NCBI GenBank assembly: GCA_014549065.1
Contig: JACDOX010000009.1
Location: 10,707,511 to 10,771,510 of the forward strand
DNA from: Cardinalis cardinalis
Taxonomy: Eukaryota; Chordata; Aves; Passeriformes; Cardinalidae
DNA: 64,000 nt
Direction of reading: 5' to 3'
Below, one piece after another: positions 62,858 to 64,000 of the stretch; positions within the stretch are counted from its first letter, which is position 1; each line of letters starts with the position of its first letter. The notes beneath the pieces were generated by a model. It was given only the letters and a program-made list of their open reading frames with translations, had not been told where the DNA came from and did not search any database. A program made the position numbers and the translations under genes.

Positions 62858-63620
62858 GACTCAGAGAAGTTGGAAGGGACCTTCCACAATCACCGAGCCC
62901 AGCTCCCAGCCTGGCAACAGAACCATCCCCAACAGTCACACCACAAGCCCGAGAGCGTTGTCCAAAAGCTTCTTCAGCTCCGCCAGGCTTGGTGCTGTGA
63001 CCACTTCTCTGGGGAGCCTGTGCCAGTGCCCAACCAGCCTCTGGGTTAGGAGCCTCTTCCTAATATCCAGCCTAAAANTCTCCTAACACAATGTCAGGCT
63101 ATTCCCTCAGTATCTGTCCCTCTTCTTCCCCTCACAGGAAGTTGTACCTGCACTGAGGNCTCNTCTCAGTCTGCTCCAGGCTGAACACACCAAGTGCCCT
63201 CAGCTGCTCCTCATACGGCTTCCCCTCAAGGCTCTTCACCACCTTTGTTGTCCTCCTTTGGACACTCTCTAACAGTTCAATGTCTTTTTTTACTGTGGTA
63301 CCCAAAACTGCCCCCAGCACTCGAGGTGAGGCTGCCCCAGCTCAGAGCAGAGGGGACAATCCCCTCCCTTGCCCAGCTGGCCATGCTGTGCCTGGTGCCC
63401 CCAGGACACCCTTGGCTCTCCTGGCTGCCAGGGCACTTCTGGCTCATGTTCCACCTGACATTGACCAGGACCCCCAGGTCCCTTTCCTGGCACTGCTCTC
63501 CAGCTTCTTACTCCTCAGTATATCCAGGGTTGCCCCATGCTAGGTGCAGAATTGGGCATTTTCCCTGTTGAACTTAATANGGTTGGTGATTGCCCAGTCC
63601 TCTTTGAAGTCAAGCATGCA
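62858..63620 (-). mobile_element. CR1 LINE, long 3' portion, antisense on +
   Basis: The left end is the antisense 3' terminus 'acagactcagagaagttgga' and 'agggaccttccacaatcacc'. On the minus strand it encodes '[19 protein letters not shown]' and '[12 protein letters not shown]' (family ERVQRRATKMIRGLEHL and LFSLEKRR). Further right are the antisense versions of the preceding ORF2 region, such as 'tggctcatgttccacctgac' and 'ggacccccaggtccctttcc'. Frames are broken and the 5' part is absent. It belongs to a different CR1 subfamily from the 53 kb copy, judging by its 3' tail. Confidence 0.94.
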
Positions 63621-64000
63621 GGACCAGGGCTAAGTATCTTAAACAACTCTACAACTGTGAGTGATGTAGCTATTTAGACTCAAACTCAGTAATCTACTGA
63701 GAAAGTGACAACAAGCTAGATATTAAGATGTAACATGAAGAATAGTAAATAAAACTGAGATTTATATGATGTTAGTCAAAGGTATAATATTCAGTCCACC
63801 TGTTTAACACATTTATATGGCTAACTTTCAACTAATTATCCAAAACCATATTCCATTGAGACTAAAATTATTTGATAAAAGTAGGAAAATATTTTCACAT
63901 CAGAAGAGTGCTAAGTATATTTGGACTTTACTGTAGAAAGACAAGGCAAAACAGAATAGAAGATACATAAAAATGCAAAAGAATTGAAAGTTTATTTCAC
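63621..64000. other. AT-rich non-coding end of window
   Basis: No gene or repeat is recognised. Confidence 0.55.

Noticed and set aside
1..64000. CRISPR arrays, bacterial operons, endogenous retroviral genes or LTR pairs, mitochondrial insertions
   Set aside because: I searched by eye and found no spaced identical repeats, no gag/pol/env-like frames, no terminal repeat pairs and no mitochondrial gene sequence.

Overview
This is AT-rich vertebrate nuclear DNA, almost certainly from a bird. The evidence is at least ten fragments of CR1 non-LTR retrotransposons. Several carry the typical avian 3' end (antisense 'TCATAGAATGG..TTGG(A)AGGG', sense '..GATATTCCATGATTCTATG'), and no Alu, L1 or other mammalian repeats are seen. 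Isolated single N bases are scattered throughout, which suggests a consensus or draft assembly with ambiguous positions masked. The species cannot be named from this window.

The one strong functional landmark is a CpG island of about 1.4 kb (roughly 8340-9740). It contains three good 5' splice sites, all on the minus strand (intron starts at 8648, 9117 and 9283). This suggests the 5' end, with alternative first exons, of a gene transcribed leftwards and out of the window. A possible short second exon on the same strand lies at 5575-5619 and contains a strong Kozak ATG. I do not recognise the gene. The long reading frames inside the island, on both strands, are composition artefacts of GC-rich DNA.

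Layout: 1-8.3 kb is AT-rich, probably intronic sequence of the leftward transcript, with one CR1 3' tail. 8.3-9.8 kb is the CpG island, with an internal CA/GT microsatellite and a G-quadruplex motif. 9.8-33 kb is AT-rich, with a (TG)19 microsatellite, CR1 copies in both orientations and a few plus-strand exon-like signals, the best being an acceptor plus AATAAA at 32636-32820. 33-54 kb is mostly AT-rich non-coding DNA, with a very diverged CR1 reverse transcriptase remnant near 34.3 kb, a CR1 fragment at 45.3 kb and an exon-like block at 43.49 kb. 53.3-54.4 kb is the longest CR1 copy, full of masked N bases. 54.4-62.8 kb is AT-rich with no gene. 62.86-63.62 kb is another long CR1 copy.

No rRNA, convincing tRNA, CRISPR array, complete protein-coding gene or novel multi-gene system was found. 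All exon proposals are splice-signal inferences that need transcript or conservation data. The most useful leads are the multi-donor CpG island with its candidate exon at 5.6 kb, and the plus-strand exon pair at 27.8 and 32.6 kb.
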